Notes: generated from the sequence alone by a model not told the origin. 60,189 nucleotides of DNA from a bacterium (GCA_021786295.1 JAJYNO010000037.1:1-60189), one strand, 5' to 3'; positions 13,920-22,252 are shown, counted from the first letter of the stretch. Numbers and translations: made by a program.

Positions 13920-15176
13920 TTAACGGTCCGCGGCGGAGAGCTTTTTCAGCAGGCGGGCGTAGTTCTCCGGGGTGGCCTTGAACCTGAGCAGCACCCCTTC
14001 CTGCCCGTATTCCGCGGCCTTCACCAGGCAGGAGGAGTAGATCTCCCGCACTACCCCCCTGGCGCCCTGCGGCACCGTCAGCTCGTATTCCGCCCAGCGC
14101 AGGGCCAGGGCCCTTTCGCAGCCGGCCAGCAGCGCGTCAATCCCCGCGCCTGTCAGCGCCGAGACGAAGACCGGGCGCAGCCTCTCCGGGGCCCAGGCCG
14201 AAACGGCCGGATGGGGGACGGCGTCCGATTTGTTGAAGACGTTGATGACGGGCACGCTCTTTATCCCCAGCTCCTCCAGAGCGGCCTTTACGGCCTCGTG
14301 CTGGGGCTTGGCCTCCGGAGAGGAGAGGTCGTGCACGTGCAGTATCAGGTCGCTGTAGCGTATTTCCTCCAGCGTCGCGCGGAAGGCGGCTATCAGGTCG
14401 TGCGGCAGTTTCTGGATGAAGCCGACGGTGTCGGTGAACAGCGCCCAGCCTCCGGCCGGCAGGCGCACGCGCTTTGTCGCGGGGTCCAGGGTGGCGAAGA
14501 GCTTGTCGTCGGCGTAGATGGCGTGGCGGCCGCCGGTCAGGCGGTCGAGCAGCGTGCTCTTGCCGGCGTTGGTGTAGCCCACTATCGAGACCTGCGGCAT
14601 TGGCACGGAGTCGCGCTTGCCGCGCTGGGTCTGCCGTTCCCTCCTGATGGAATCTATCTCGCGCTCCAGCTCGGCTATCTTGTCGCGCAGCGCGCGGCGC
14701 TCGTACTCTATCTGCTTCTCTCCGGCGCCGCGGCCTCCTATCATGCCGTGCTGCTGGTCCATGCTGCCGCCCTTCCCGGCTATGCGCGACAGCGCGTAGT
14801 TGAATCCGGCGAGTTTCGCCTGCAGCTTGCCTTCCCGCGTCCGGGCCCTCAGCGCGAAGATGTCGATGATGAGGCGCGGCCTGTCGGCCACCTTAACTCC
14901 CAGCGCGCGCTCCAGGTTGCGGCCCTGTCCCGGGGTCAGTTCCTCGTCGAAGATCACGCCCCCGGCCCCGGTCTCCCTGACCAGCGCCTTCAGCTCTTCC
15001 ACCTTGCCGCTGCCTATAAGCGTGGCCGGGTTCCAGCCCTGCAGTCGGACGGTCAGCTTCCTGACCGGCTCCAGGCCCGCCGTCTCGGCCAGACGCCATA
15101 GCTCGTCGAGGGAAGTGCCGCCTCCCGGCGCCGTCCGGCCGCGTTTCAGCTCGGCCGCCAGCAGCAGGACCTTCAT
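13920..15176 (-). CDS. hflX: Ribosome-associated GTPase HflX
   Basis: The 418-residue GTPase binds the 50S ribosomal subunit and rescues or splits stalled ribosomes. The N-terminal HflX domain shows IGSGKVEELKAL, FDEELTPGQGRNLE and IFALRARTREGKLQAKLA, with the Gly-rich linker GGRGAGEKQIE (about 147-157). The G domain has G1 GYTNAGKS (200-207), G3 DTVGF (249-253) and G4 NKSD (315-318). The ATG overlaps the miaA stop as ATGA. The miaA-hflX pairing is common in bacteria, usually with hfq between; no hfq is present here. Confidence 0.95.
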   Translation of the reverse strand: MKVLLLAAELKRGRTAPGGGTSLDELWRLAETAGLEPVRKLTVRLQGWNPATLIGSGKVEELKALVRETGAGGVIFDEELTPGQGRNLERALGVKVADRPRLIIDIFALRARTREGKLQAKLAGFNYALSRIAGKGGSMDQQHGMIGGRGAGEKQIEYERRALRDKIAELEREIDSIRRERQTQRGKRDSVPMPQVSIVGYTNAGKSTLLDRLTGGRHAIYADDKLFATLDPATKRVRLPAGGWALFTDTVGFIQKLPHDLIAAFRATLEEIRYSDLILHVHDLSSPEAKPQHEAVKAALEELGIKSVPVINVFNKSDAVPHPAVSAWAPERLRPVFVSALTGAGIDALLAGCERALALRWAEYELTVPQGARGVVREIYSSCLVKAAEYGQEGVLLRFKATPENYARLLKKLSAADR

Positions 15177-16135
15177 GCCTCTATTATCCTGGCCGCCAGC
15201 GCCGCCGGGGCGTAATCTTCCGGCTTCTCCAGTTCGATCCTGAGCGCGTTGCGGTAGCGTCCGAACCAGGTGTTCTGGCGCTTGGCGTAGGCCATGGAAG
15301 CGGCAACTATCTGGTGTATAGCGTCGGCCCTGGAAAGGCGTCCGGCCAGGTAGTCCAGCATCTGAGGGTAGCCCAGCGTCTTCAGCCCAGGACAGTCCTC
15401 GGCGTAGCCGTCGGCCAGCAGCGCGCGCGTTTCCTCGGCCCACTCGTCGAAGCGGGACGCGGTGCGGCGCTTAACGCGTTCGGCCAGCAGTTCCTTGTCC
15501 CACTTCAGGAAGACGAACTTCCCCTCGTGGGCCGGCAGCGAGTTGAAGAATCTGCCCGACCAGAGCTGCGAGACCGGCCGTCCGGCGGCCCGGCTTATCT
15601 CTATGGCGCGTATGACCCGCTGTATGTTGCCCGGCGGTATGCGCAGCGCGGCCTCCGGGTCTATTCCGGCCAGCTCCGCGTGCAGCGCCTCGCGGCCGCG
15701 CGTGTCGGCCAGCCCGGCCAGCCGCGCGCGCAGGGCAGGGTCGGCCGGAGGAAGGTCGTCCAGGCCGTTCCAGTAGGCCTGTATGTACATGCCGGTGCCG
15801 CCGGCCATTATCGGGACTTTGCCGCGCTTCCAGATCTCCGGCACCAGCCTTTTGGCCTCTTTCACGAAGGCCCCGGCGTCGTAGGAGGCCCGCGGGTCGA
15901 GCGTGTCCACCAGGTGGTAGGGGACGCCCTCCACCAGGTAGAAGCGGCCGGCGGGAGTGTCGGTCCAGGCCCCTCGCGGCTTTGCGGTGCCGGCCTCCAG
16001 TCGCCTGTAGACCTGTTTGGAATCTGCGGAGAGCACCTCCCCGCCCAGCGCGAGTGCCAGCTCCAGGGCTATCTCCGTTTTGCCGGAGGCGTTCGCCCCC
16101 ATCAGGGTTATAGGTTTAAGAGGCTGAAGGGACAT
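15173..16135 (-). CDS. miaA: tRNA dimethylallyltransferase MiaA
   Basis: The 320-residue enzyme puts a dimethylallyl group on A37 of tRNAs that read UNN codons. P-loop GANASGKT (13-20), the DSKQVYR motif (38-44), the GGTGMYIQAYWNGL substrate channel region and NIQRVIRAIEI are all present. Its product i6A37 is the substrate of MiaB, encoded two genes upstream in the same operon. A large hairpin (16143-16185) sits 7 nt before the ATG, and no Shine-Dalgarno is visible. Confidence 0.96.
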   Translation of the reverse strand: MSLQPLKPITLMGANASGKTEIALELALALGGEVLSADSKQVYRRLEAGTAKPRGAWTDTPAGRFYLVEGVPYHLVDTLDPRASYDAGAFVKEAKRLVPEIWKRGKVPIMAGGTGMYIQAYWNGLDDLPPADPALRARLAGLADTRGREALHAELAGIDPEAALRIPPGNIQRVIRAIEISRAAGRPVSQLWSGRFFNSLPAHEGKFVFLKWDKELLAERVKRRTASRFDEWAEETRALLADGYAEDCPGLKTLGYPQMLDYLAGRLSRADAIHQIVAASMAYAKRQNTWFGRYRNALRIELEKPEDYAPAALAARIIEA

Positions 16136-16142
16136 TTATGAG

Positions 16143-16185
16143 GCAGCCGGTAAAGCGGGGTTCTCCCCAGGCCCTTACCGGCTGC
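16143..16185 (-). promoter_or_regulatory. Long hairpin between the PilZ gene and miaA
   Basis: An 11-bp perfect stem (GCAGCCGGTAA, 16143-16153, pairing with 16175-16185) encloses an inner GGGG-AGAA-CCCC hairpin. It ends 7 nt before the miaA ATG. No T-run follows, so it is more likely an RNA processing or translation-control structure than a terminator. Confidence 0.55.
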
Positions 16186-16203
16186 ACTTCGGCTTAGGGC
16201 CGG

Positions 16204-16686
16204 TCACTTCTTCTTGAAGAGCGGCTCGTCCTTCTGCGGCTTGTTGCAGAGACCGCTGGCGCGGCAGGTCTCCACGCAGACCTCCGGCAGCTTCAGCGCC
16301 AGGCGCGTGTCGCAGTCGGAGTAGTCCTCGGCCATATCGTTGATGCGTTTCTTGTAGTCAGGGCTTATCCCGGTGAAGGATATCCCGCTCATGAACACGC
16401 CGCCCTTGTCCTTGACCCAGGAGATCCTGCCGGTCACCGGCATCTCCTTGAGCCCGTTGAGCTTAAGCACGATGTTGAGTTCCTTGGTGTGCGGGGGCTC
16501 CATGAAGGTTATCAGACGCATACCGCCGGCGGAGAGATCCGAAAGGATGGCCGGCTGCGGCACGGGCTTGCCGTCGGCGCCGTTCGTGAAGAACTCTATC
16601 TCCACGGGCTCCAGGATGCCGTGCAGTATGGGCAGGCGCACGTGCTTGCGCCTCTCCTGGAGTACCTTGCTGTTTTTTTTGGTCAT
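16204..16686 (-). CDS. PilZ-domain protein with a C-terminal cysteine cluster
   Basis: The 160-residue product has the c-di-GMP-binding signature in order: R13-K-H-V-R17 near the N-terminus, then D50-L-S52-A-G-G55. The beta-barrel core runs to about residue 110 (VTGRISWVKDKGG, FMSGISFTGIS). The C-terminus carries four Cys (C125, C137, C141, C147), which could bind a metal or form disulfides and is not part of the usual PilZ fold. Its ATG overlaps the miaB stop (ATGA), so it is translated with a tRNA-modification enzyme. An HD-GYP protein, which would degrade c-di-GMP, is encoded at 55650. Confidence 0.85.
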   Translation of the reverse strand: MTKKNSKVLQERRKHVRLPILHGILEPVEIEFFTNGADGKPVPQPAILSDLSAGGMRLITFMEPPHTKELNIVLKLNGLKEMPVTGRISWVKDKGGVFMSGISFTGISPDYKKRINDMAEDYSDCDTRLALKLPEVCVETCRASGLCNKPQKDEPLFKKK

Positions 16687-17978
16687 ATCAATTTCCCGTT
16701 AAGAGTATTTTTTTCGGCCCCGTCCACCAGGACGGTTGAGACCTTCCCTGGGATGCCCCCCGCCTTTACCCTCACTGCGAAATTGCCCGAGGAGCGGCCG
16801 TGCGTCTCAGTCTCGAAAAGAACTTCCTCTATTTTACCAATTCTTTCGTTCAAAACAACGCGGGAATTCTCCCTGACCGCGGCCAGCAGGCGGGCCAGGC
16901 GACGCTCCATCTCCGCCCCGGTTATGGCGGTCCGCATCTCGGGCCTGTCGGTGCGCGGCGAATACTTGAAACAGTACGCCATGGAGAAGCGCCCCTCCTG
17001 CACCAGGCGCAGCGTGTCCGCGAAGTCGCCTTCCGTCTCGCCCGGGTACCCCACGATGAAGTCCGTGGAGACGGCCAGGTCCGGGGCGGCGGCTCGCAGG
17101 CGGGCGAGCAGGTCCAGGTACTCCCCGCGGGAGTAGCCGCGGCGCATGGCCTTAAGTATGCGGTCCGAGCCGCTCTGGACCGGCAGGTGCATGTGCCGGG
17201 CCAGTTTCGGTTCCCCGGCCAAAAGCTTAATGAAAGCGTCGTCGTAGTAAAGCGGGTGAGGGCTCATGAAGCGCAGCCGCTCGATGGCGGGCAGGCGGAG
17301 GACTTCCATTAGGAGTTCGGAGAACGTGGCGCCGTCCCTCCGCCAGGAGTTGACCGTCTGCCCCAGCAGCACCAGCTCCTTAGCTCCGGCGGCCAGCTTC
17401 GCGCGAGAGTCCTCCAATATTTCCGCGGCCGGGATGAACGAGGCCGGGCCGCGCACGGCCGGCACTATGCAGTACGAGCATTTCAGCGAACAGCCTCGCA
17501 TGATGGTGACGTAGGCGGTTTGCGGCGAGCGGAACAAATTCTTGTGCGAGATCTCTATCGCGGCGTCCGCCGGCCCGTACTGCGCCTCAAGGGCGTCCTC
17601 GAAGCGTTCGATCGCCCGCGCGCCCACTACCTCGTCCACGAACGGGAAGCGGCTTTTCAGGTACTTGGCCCCCAGCTTCTGAGCCGCGCAGCCCACCACG
17701 AAGAGCTTCCCCTCGGGGTGCCGCTCCTTCCACAGCCGCAGGCGGCCTACCTGGGATACGGCCTTGTCCTCGGCCTTCTGGCGCACCGTGCAGGTGTTCA
17801 CCACCACGGCGTCCGCCTTCTTCAGCTCGGGCGTGACCTCATAACCGCGCGCCCTGAACGCCGCGGCTATATCCTCCGAATCCGCCTCGTTCATCTGGCA
17901 GCCGAACGTGACAATGTAGACGCGCTTTGCGGGGCCGCCCGGAACGGCTGTCATCTTTGTCTTATTTGTGTTTTTCAT
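16683..17978 (-). CDS. miaB: tRNA-2-methylthio-N6-dimethylallyladenosine synthase MiaB
   Basis: The 431-residue radical-SAM methylthiotransferase turns i6A37 into ms2i6A37. The N-terminal UPF0004 domain supplies three Cys for the auxiliary cluster (C27 in TFGCQMNEADSE, C63 in NTCTVR, C97 in VVGCAAQ). The radical-SAM motif is C163-x3-C167-x2-C170 (GCSLKCSYC). A C-terminal TRAM-like segment is present. MKNTNK at 17978 is the chosen start; a longer in-frame start at 18017 would run into the neighbouring methyltransferase gene. It heads miaB/PilZ/miaA/hflX. Confidence 0.95.
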   Translation of the reverse strand: MKNTNKTKMTAVPGGPAKRVYIVTFGCQMNEADSEDIAAAFRARGYEVTPELKKADAVVVNTCTVRQKAEDKAVSQVGRLRLWKERHPEGKLFVVGCAAQKLGAKYLKSRFPFVDEVVGARAIERFEDALEAQYGPADAAIEISHKNLFRSPQTAYVTIMRGCSLKCSYCIVPAVRGPASFIPAAEILEDSRAKLAAGAKELVLLGQTVNSWRRDGATFSELLMEVLRLPAIERLRFMSPHPLYYDDAFIKLLAGEPKLARHMHLPVQSGSDRILKAMRRGYSRGEYLDLLARLRAAAPDLAVSTDFIVGYPGETEGDFADTLRLVQEGRFSMAYCFKYSPRTDRPEMRTAITGAEMERRLARLLAAVRENSRVVLNERIGKIEEVLFETETHGRSSGNFAVRVKAGGIPGKVSTVLVDGAEKNTLNGKLI

Positions 17979-17995
17979 TTGTGTCGAGCGTGAAC

Positions 17996-18754
17996 TTATG
18001 GTTTCCGTGCGGCGCATAAGGCGAACGCGCTTTCAGATGAGAGAGGGCGAAGATCATCAGGATAATCATACCCCACAGACCCATGCCATGAAAGACTAAC
18101 AAATCCCGCCTCCCGGAGCATGGCTTCCAGTCTGTCTAGTGGATACAGGGCCAGAACCTGATCTGGATACGTCTCGGAGGCTCCGTCCGGGGAAGTGTAT
18201 GTCCCGCTATCTGTAAGGCGGAAGGTGCATTCATCGTATCTGTAACGGCGTACGAACCTGTCCCCTTTGACGCGATAATTGTTGGTAGTCATCGCAGCGG
18301 TCTTTTCCTTCCAGAAATCCGGGTTCATATAATCAATTGCCAGCCAGCCGCCTGATCTCAATGCGTTAAAACTTCGGGCCAGCATGTCCTCATTCTCTCT
18401 GTCCGTGAATATTCCGAACGATGTATCGAAGAATGTTATAGCGTCGTGCTTGGATTTGTCATCGAGGTTTTTCATGTCGCCGGCGAACAGGTTTATTCCG
18501 GGAGAGAGTTCAAGGCCTTTTTTTACAAGCACTTCAGAGTATTCCATGCCTATCGCACGGTATCCTCTCCCCGCCAGATGCGCCACATGTCGTCCTGTTC
18601 CGGCGCCGAGGTCTAGTATTTCTGCCGGAGGTTTAAGCCCGGTCGCCGTGATGACGTAGCCAGTTTGTGCTTTTACCTGGCTGTCTTCGGGAATGGACCA
18701 TTCTGCTCTGTCCCTGAACCTTTTTTCATAAAGTATTTCCCACCACTTTGTCAT
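17996..18754 (-). CDS. Class I SAM-dependent methyltransferase
   Basis: The 252-residue protein has a Rossmann methyltransferase core: motif I LDLGAGTG (47-54), the acidic end of beta-2 (GMEYS), FAGDMKNL, and the post-I motifs ending FFDTSFGIF. After LDYM-like motif IV a C-terminal beta region follows (FVRRYRYDECTFRL). The substrate cannot be inferred. The DNA has visibly lower GC than miaB downstream or the antiporter upstream. It lies 17 bp from miaB and is preceded by AAGGA 6 nt from ATG, with a weak TATTCT-like -10. Confidence 0.82.
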   Translation of the reverse strand: MTKWWEILYEKRFRDRAEWSIPEDSQVKAQTGYVITATGLKPPAEILDLGAGTGRHVAHLAGRGYRAIGMEYSEVLVKKGLELSPGINLFAGDMKNLDDKSKHDAITFFDTSFGIFTDRENEDMLARSFNALRSGGWLAIDYMNPDFWKEKTAAMTTNNYRVKGDRFVRRYRYDECTFRLTDSGTYTSPDGASETYPDQVLALYPLDRLEAMLREAGFVSLSWHGSVGYDYPDDLRPLSSESAFALCAARKP

Positions 18755-18824
18755 TTTTAGTCCTTAAGAATACCGTTCCATGAAGGTATTGTGCCCGCAC
18801 TACAGTGCGGTGAATCGGTTCTGC

Positions 18825-19511
18825 TCATTGTGAAATTATAGAGGCAAGTATGTCTCTGATGCGCTCCACACGCCCGGCAGTGCCGGCGGGTGAGCGCAGG
18901 TTGCCTTCAAGGCTTTCTGCAAATCTGTCGTCCCGCAGAAATTCACGGAACTTAGCCGCAAGATGTTTTTTAACCTTGGCGGGCGCCGTTGCTATTTCTT
19001 CTGCGATTGTTTCTGCGCCGTCGAGCACGGTGATGATGTCTTCCATGTCCGGGCTGGTCAGAAAATCGCCGTGCCCCCTGTCCGCGAACGCATCTATCTT
19101 GGAGGCGAGGAAGTACGGCAGCGAAAAGATATGCACCTGTTCTCCGCCGGGGAGTGCCACGGTTATTGCGTGTTCATAACCGTCCGGGTACCAACTATTC
19201 TTAAAATTCAGTACGGAACCTTCAGTAGGCATTATGTCTGCGGTAAGCCCTTTATAGCTCCAGCGGCAGATCGGTGCGTTTTTCTCCGTCACATGACGGA
19301 AACCGAGCCGCTCCAGTTCTTGTTCCAGTTTATAGTATTGTCCGCGCGTGAGGACCTGTATCACGCAATCCACGTCCTCAGTGGGACGCACGGTGGATGC
19401 GCCTGGATCTGTTAGATAAAGCGAAACCGTGCTGCCGCCGACAAAGACGACCTTGTCCTTGAGCGGTCCAAGGCCCTTCGCAATATGTGCCAGCATTTCG
19501 AGGCTGTTCAT
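18825..19511 (-). CDS. Nucleotidyltransferase-fold protein, AbiEii-like (toxin candidate)
   Basis: The 228-residue protein has the minimal nucleotidyltransferase signature: VGGSTVSLYL (G25-G26-S27) followed by the metal-binding pair in RPTEDVDCV (D46 and D48). The rest (KIDAFADRGHGDFLTSPDMEDII) matches the helical body of AbiEii/AbiGii-type proteins, which act as toxins in abortive-infection and type IV toxin-antitoxin modules, some by modifying tRNA. The third carboxylate is not obvious. Its ATG overlaps the upstream winged-helix gene stop as ATGA, so the two are translationally coupled. Lower-GC DNA suggests acquisition. Confidence 0.72.
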   Translation of the reverse strand: MNSLEMLAHIAKGLGPLKDKVVFVGGSTVSLYLTDPGASTVRPTEDVDCVIQVLTRGQYYKLEQELERLGFRHVTEKNAPICRWSYKGLTADIMPTEGSVLNFKNSWYPDGYEHAITVALPGGEQVHIFSLPYFLASKIDAFADRGHGDFLTSPDMEDIITVLDGAETIAEEIATAPAKVKKHLAAKFREFLRDDRFAESLEGNLRSPAGTAGRVERIRDILASIISQ

Positions 19512-20038
19512 TTATAGCCCTTTCCAAGTCGTATCTCAAGTTCCTTTACGGCCAAGGCTTGTTCTCGGGCGCGGCCGGCCCTGATGGCGTCCACTAGCGC
19601 AAGCAGTTCATATAACTCCGCGTCTTTCTCCGCTGCCAGAGGGGCCTTGGGGTAAAGCGGCTCAATGGCCTGGCCGCGGGCCCGGCCTTTGTCGCTGGGC
19701 CATACGTACATGTCTACGGCGGACGATACTATTCTCCCTGCCAGCGGGGCGGCGGAGTGGGCTGTTGGTATACCTCTCGAAGTCGGACCCGGCCGCGCCG
19801 GGAAGACGTATTTGAGACCATGTACCAAGAATTCCAGCAGGGCGGCCTTCATAACCTTCTTTTTGGACGAATCCAGAAACCCTACCGTGCGGCAGCGATT
19901 CAGCGAGAAACTTATCTCTGTCTGGGATAATCCCAAAGCCGCTACAAGGTCCATGTGCCGCCACTTCTTTTCGCCTAAGGCAGCCAGTTTTAGGAGAATT
20001 GCGATGTCCTGGGGTTTGATGCCGTTGAAAGGTCTCAT
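19508..20038 (-). CDS. Winged-helix protein, probable antitoxin/autorepressor
   Basis: The 176-residue protein begins with a MarR-like winged helix (about 8-75): LLKLAALGEKKWRHMDLVAALG, then LSQTEISFSLNRCRTVGFLD as the recognition region. A middle Pro/Gly-rich segment and a C-terminal helical domain (about 130-176, ELYELLALVDAIRAGRAREQ) follow. ATG 20038 is preferred: TATACT ends 6 nt upstream, suggesting a leaderless mRNA. A perfect 28-bp palindrome covers the -35/spacer, so it probably represses its own operon. Paired with the nucleotidyltransferase downstream, it fits the antitoxin position, though it lacks clear AbiEi similarity. Confidence 0.7.
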   Translation of the reverse strand: MRPFNGIKPQDIAILLKLAALGEKKWRHMDLVAALGLSQTEISFSLNRCRTVGFLDSSKKKVMKAALLEFLVHGLKYVFPARPGPTSRGIPTAHSAAPLAGRIVSSAVDMYVWPSDKGRARGQAIEPLYPKAPLAAEKDAELYELLALVDAIRAGRAREQALAVKELEIRLGKGYK

Positions 20039-20044
20039 GGTTCT

Positions 20045-20084
20045 AGTATAGCAGGTAATATTGCATATTGCAATATGCAATATT
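20045..20084 (-). promoter_or_regulatory. Promoter with perfect 28-bp palindromic operator
   Basis: The minus-strand -10 TATACT (20050-20045) has a -35-like TTGCAA (20073-20068) 17 bp upstream. Positions 20057-20084 form a perfect 28-bp palindrome built of the half-site TATTGCA repeated twice on each arm, centred between 20070 and 20071. It overlaps the -35 and most of the spacer, a classic autorepressor arrangement. Confidence 0.7.
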
Positions 20085-20293
20085 GGTTGATAATTAGAAA
20101 TTCGGTATTCCCGAGTTCCCTATAAAACACTATCTGGAGAGCATTTTCTCCTTTACCCACGGGGGCGACATAAACATAACAGAAAAGCCCGCCAGGGCGA
20201 GCGAACAGCGGGTGGAGCGTGCGGAGCACGCGACACAATTCAGTGATCAGGCCGGGGCGGGTTTTTAATAAACCAAGGTGCCCCCGTTCTGGG

Positions 20294-20322
20294 CTATGCC
20301 CGTGCCGCATCAGGGCCTATGG
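20294..20322. repeat. Left arm of imperfect inverted repeat
   Basis: This 29-bp arm pairs with 20409-20437 with 24 of 29 positions matching, including a perfect 13-bp core. The spacer is 86 bp. Confidence 0.6.
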
Positions 20323-20408
20323 CCAACAGGCGGCGAAATTCCCCTCTCCCGGTGGCCATAATTTAAAAAATAAGAAAAAAATTAAATTCTGCGCTGGCCG
20401 CTTGATGA

Positions 20409-20437
20409 GCATAGCTCCTGATGCGGCACAGCCATAG
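20409..20437. repeat. Right arm of imperfect inverted repeat
   Basis: Reverse complement of the arm at 20294-20322 with five mismatches. It lies about 60 bp downstream of the antiporter gene stop. Confidence 0.6.
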
Positions 20438-20499
20438 GCTAGATCGGATGAACGGTGCGATGTAAGCGGAACAGTTCCGGAGGAGGGCCCGACCCGGCT

Positions 20500-22170
20500 T
20501 CAGGCCCCGCGGTAGAGCCTGGCGCGGATGTCGGCCTGCTGGCGGCGCAGCGCCCTGGTGGTGGTCCCTGAGGCTACGGCTTCGGCGAGGGCCACGGCGA
20601 CCTCGGCCTCTCCGGCTGCAGCCAGCGTGGCGCCGGCTTTCTTCAGGGCCCCCGCGTCGCGCAGGTGCTCGCATCTCGCAAGTATGCGCAGTTCCGGGTT
20701 CAGGGAGCGCGCGCGCCGTACTATCTCGGCGGCGTCCTCCAGGTCGGCGCTGAGTATCAGGCTGCCGGCCGTTTCCACGCCGGCCTGTTCCAGCAGGCCC
20801 GGGCGCAGCGCGTCGCCGTAGAGGGCGTCGCCGCCGGCCGCTCGCAGTTCCCGGACCGTGTCCAGGTTCAGCTCGATCACCGTGACCCGGGTTCCGGCGG
20901 CGGCGAGTATGCCGTGCACGGTCCTGCCCACCGGGCCGTAGCCTATCAGGATGCAGCGGTCAGGGTCGTTGGGAGGGGCTTTGCGGCCCGGGAGCGGCTC
21001 CAGGGCGGCCTCCCTGGCGGGGCGCAGCCCGCGCGCCCAGGCGTAAACGGAAGGGTTGAGCGCGATGGAGACTATGGCCGCGGCTATGACGGCGTTCCAG
21101 CCGGTCTCGCCCAGCACTCCGAGCCTCTGGGCCAGGGCGCCGAGGATGAACGTGAATTCTCCCACCTGGGAGAAGGCGGCCCCGACAGGGATGGCTATCG
21201 AGAACGGGGTGCCCAGCAGGCGCGCAGTAAGCGCGGCGGCCGCGGGCTTCACAGTCAGGATGACGAACAGCACGGCCGCGGCTGTCAGCGGCGCGGCCAG
21301 CAGGGCTTTTGAGTCGAACAGCATGCCGACCGAAACGAAGAAGAGCACGGCGAAGGCGTCCCGCATCGGGATGGCGTCCGCGCCGGCGCGGGCGGCGAAC
21401 TCCGATCTGCCTACGGCGAGGCCGGCTAGGAAGGCGCCCAGTTCCACGGAGACGCCGAAGACCCGCGAGGCCCCGGCGGCGACGCCTAGCGCCAGGGCCA
21501 GCACGGCCAGCGTGAAAAGCTCGGAGGAACGGGTGGCCGCTATTCCGGCGAGGGCGGCGGGGATGACCCAGCGGCCGAGCACCAGCACCGCGGCGGCCAG
21601 CGCGGCTATCTTGAGGCCGGCCAGCGCGAAGGCCAGGGCCGGACTGCCGCCGGCTTCGAAGATCGCCGGCAGGGCCAGCAGCATGACCACGGTCAGGATG
21701 TCCTCCACTACGGTCCAGCCCAGCGCTATGTGCCCTATGCGCGTGTGCGTGTCCCTGTTGTCCAGCAGCACCTTCGCCATGACGACGGTGCTGGCCACCG
21801 AGACGGCCAGTCCAAGCACCAGGCCGGCCTCCCATGGCCAACCGAGCAGGCGCAGCAGCCCGGCCGCGACCAGCGTGGAGGCGGCGCTCTGTATCAGCGC
21901 CCCGGGCACCGCGACCCGCCAGACCGCGGCGAGGCGCTTGAGCTCCAGCTTGAGCCCTATGCCGAAGAGCAGCAGGATCACGCCTATCTCCGAGAGTTGG
22001 CGCGCGACGGCGCGGTCGGCCACGAAGCCGGGCGTGAACGGGCCTACCGCCAGGCCGGCCAGCAGGTAGCCCACTATCGGCGAAAGGCGGAGCTTCTGGG
22101 CCGCGTAGCCCAGCAGCAGCGCGGCTATGAGGCTGCCCGTGAAGGTGGTCAGCAGGCCGAGATCCGTCAT
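20500..22170 (-). CDS. Monovalent cation:proton antiporter, KefB/YbaL type (CPA2) with RCK-N domain
   Basis: The 556-residue inner-membrane protein has a CPA2 transporter domain with about 12 helices (1-395), including the conserved GYLLAGLAVGP near the N-terminus, SVASTVVMAKVL, VELGAFLAGLAVGRSEF and FFVSVGMLFD. A cytoplasmic RCK-N/TrkA-N Rossmann domain (about 405-530) has the nucleotide motif ILIGYGPVGRTV. It likely exchanges K+ or Na+ for H+, gated by NAD(H) or a similar ligand. TATAATTTAGC lies about 26 nt before the ATG. There is no C-terminal RCK-C domain. Confidence 0.9.
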   Translation of the reverse strand: MTDLGLLTTFTGSLIAALLLGYAAQKLRLSPIVGYLLAGLAVGPFTPGFVADRAVARQLSEIGVILLLFGIGLKLELKRLAAVWRVAVPGALIQSAASTLVAAGLLRLLGWPWEAGLVLGLAVSVASTVVMAKVLLDNRDTHTRIGHIALGWTVVEDILTVVMLLALPAIFEAGGSPALAFALAGLKIAALAAAVLVLGRWVIPAALAGIAATRSSELFTLAVLALALGVAAGASRVFGVSVELGAFLAGLAVGRSEFAARAGADAIPMRDAFAVLFFVSVGMLFDSKALLAAPLTAAAVLFVILTVKPAAAALTARLLGTPFSIAIPVGAAFSQVGEFTFILGALAQRLGVLGETGWNAVIAAAIVSIALNPSVYAWARGLRPAREAALEPLPGRKAPPNDPDRCILIGYGPVGRTVHGILAAAGTRVTVIELNLDTVRELRAAGGDALYGDALRPGLLEQAGVETAGSLILSADLEDAAEIVRRARSLNPELRILARCEHLRDAGALKKAGATLAAAGEAEVAVALAEAVASGTTTRALRRQQADIRARLYRGA

Positions 22171-22252
22171 GTCCGGTCGTCCCCCCCCGGCTAAATTATA
22201 TCACACGCGCCGGCAACGGCCCGCGCGGCTTAGGGGATATGGGGAACAGGGA

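Larger units (their letters stand above)
20085..20499. other. Intergenic stretch with a long inverted repeat
   Basis: About 415 bp without a gene. It holds an imperfect inverted repeat (20294-20322 and 20409-20437) sharing the identical core GTGCCGCATCAGG in opposite orientation, a small hairpin GCGTG-CGGAG-CACGC (20218-20232), and an A-rich patch near 20361-20386. No transposase is associated. Confidence 0.5.
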
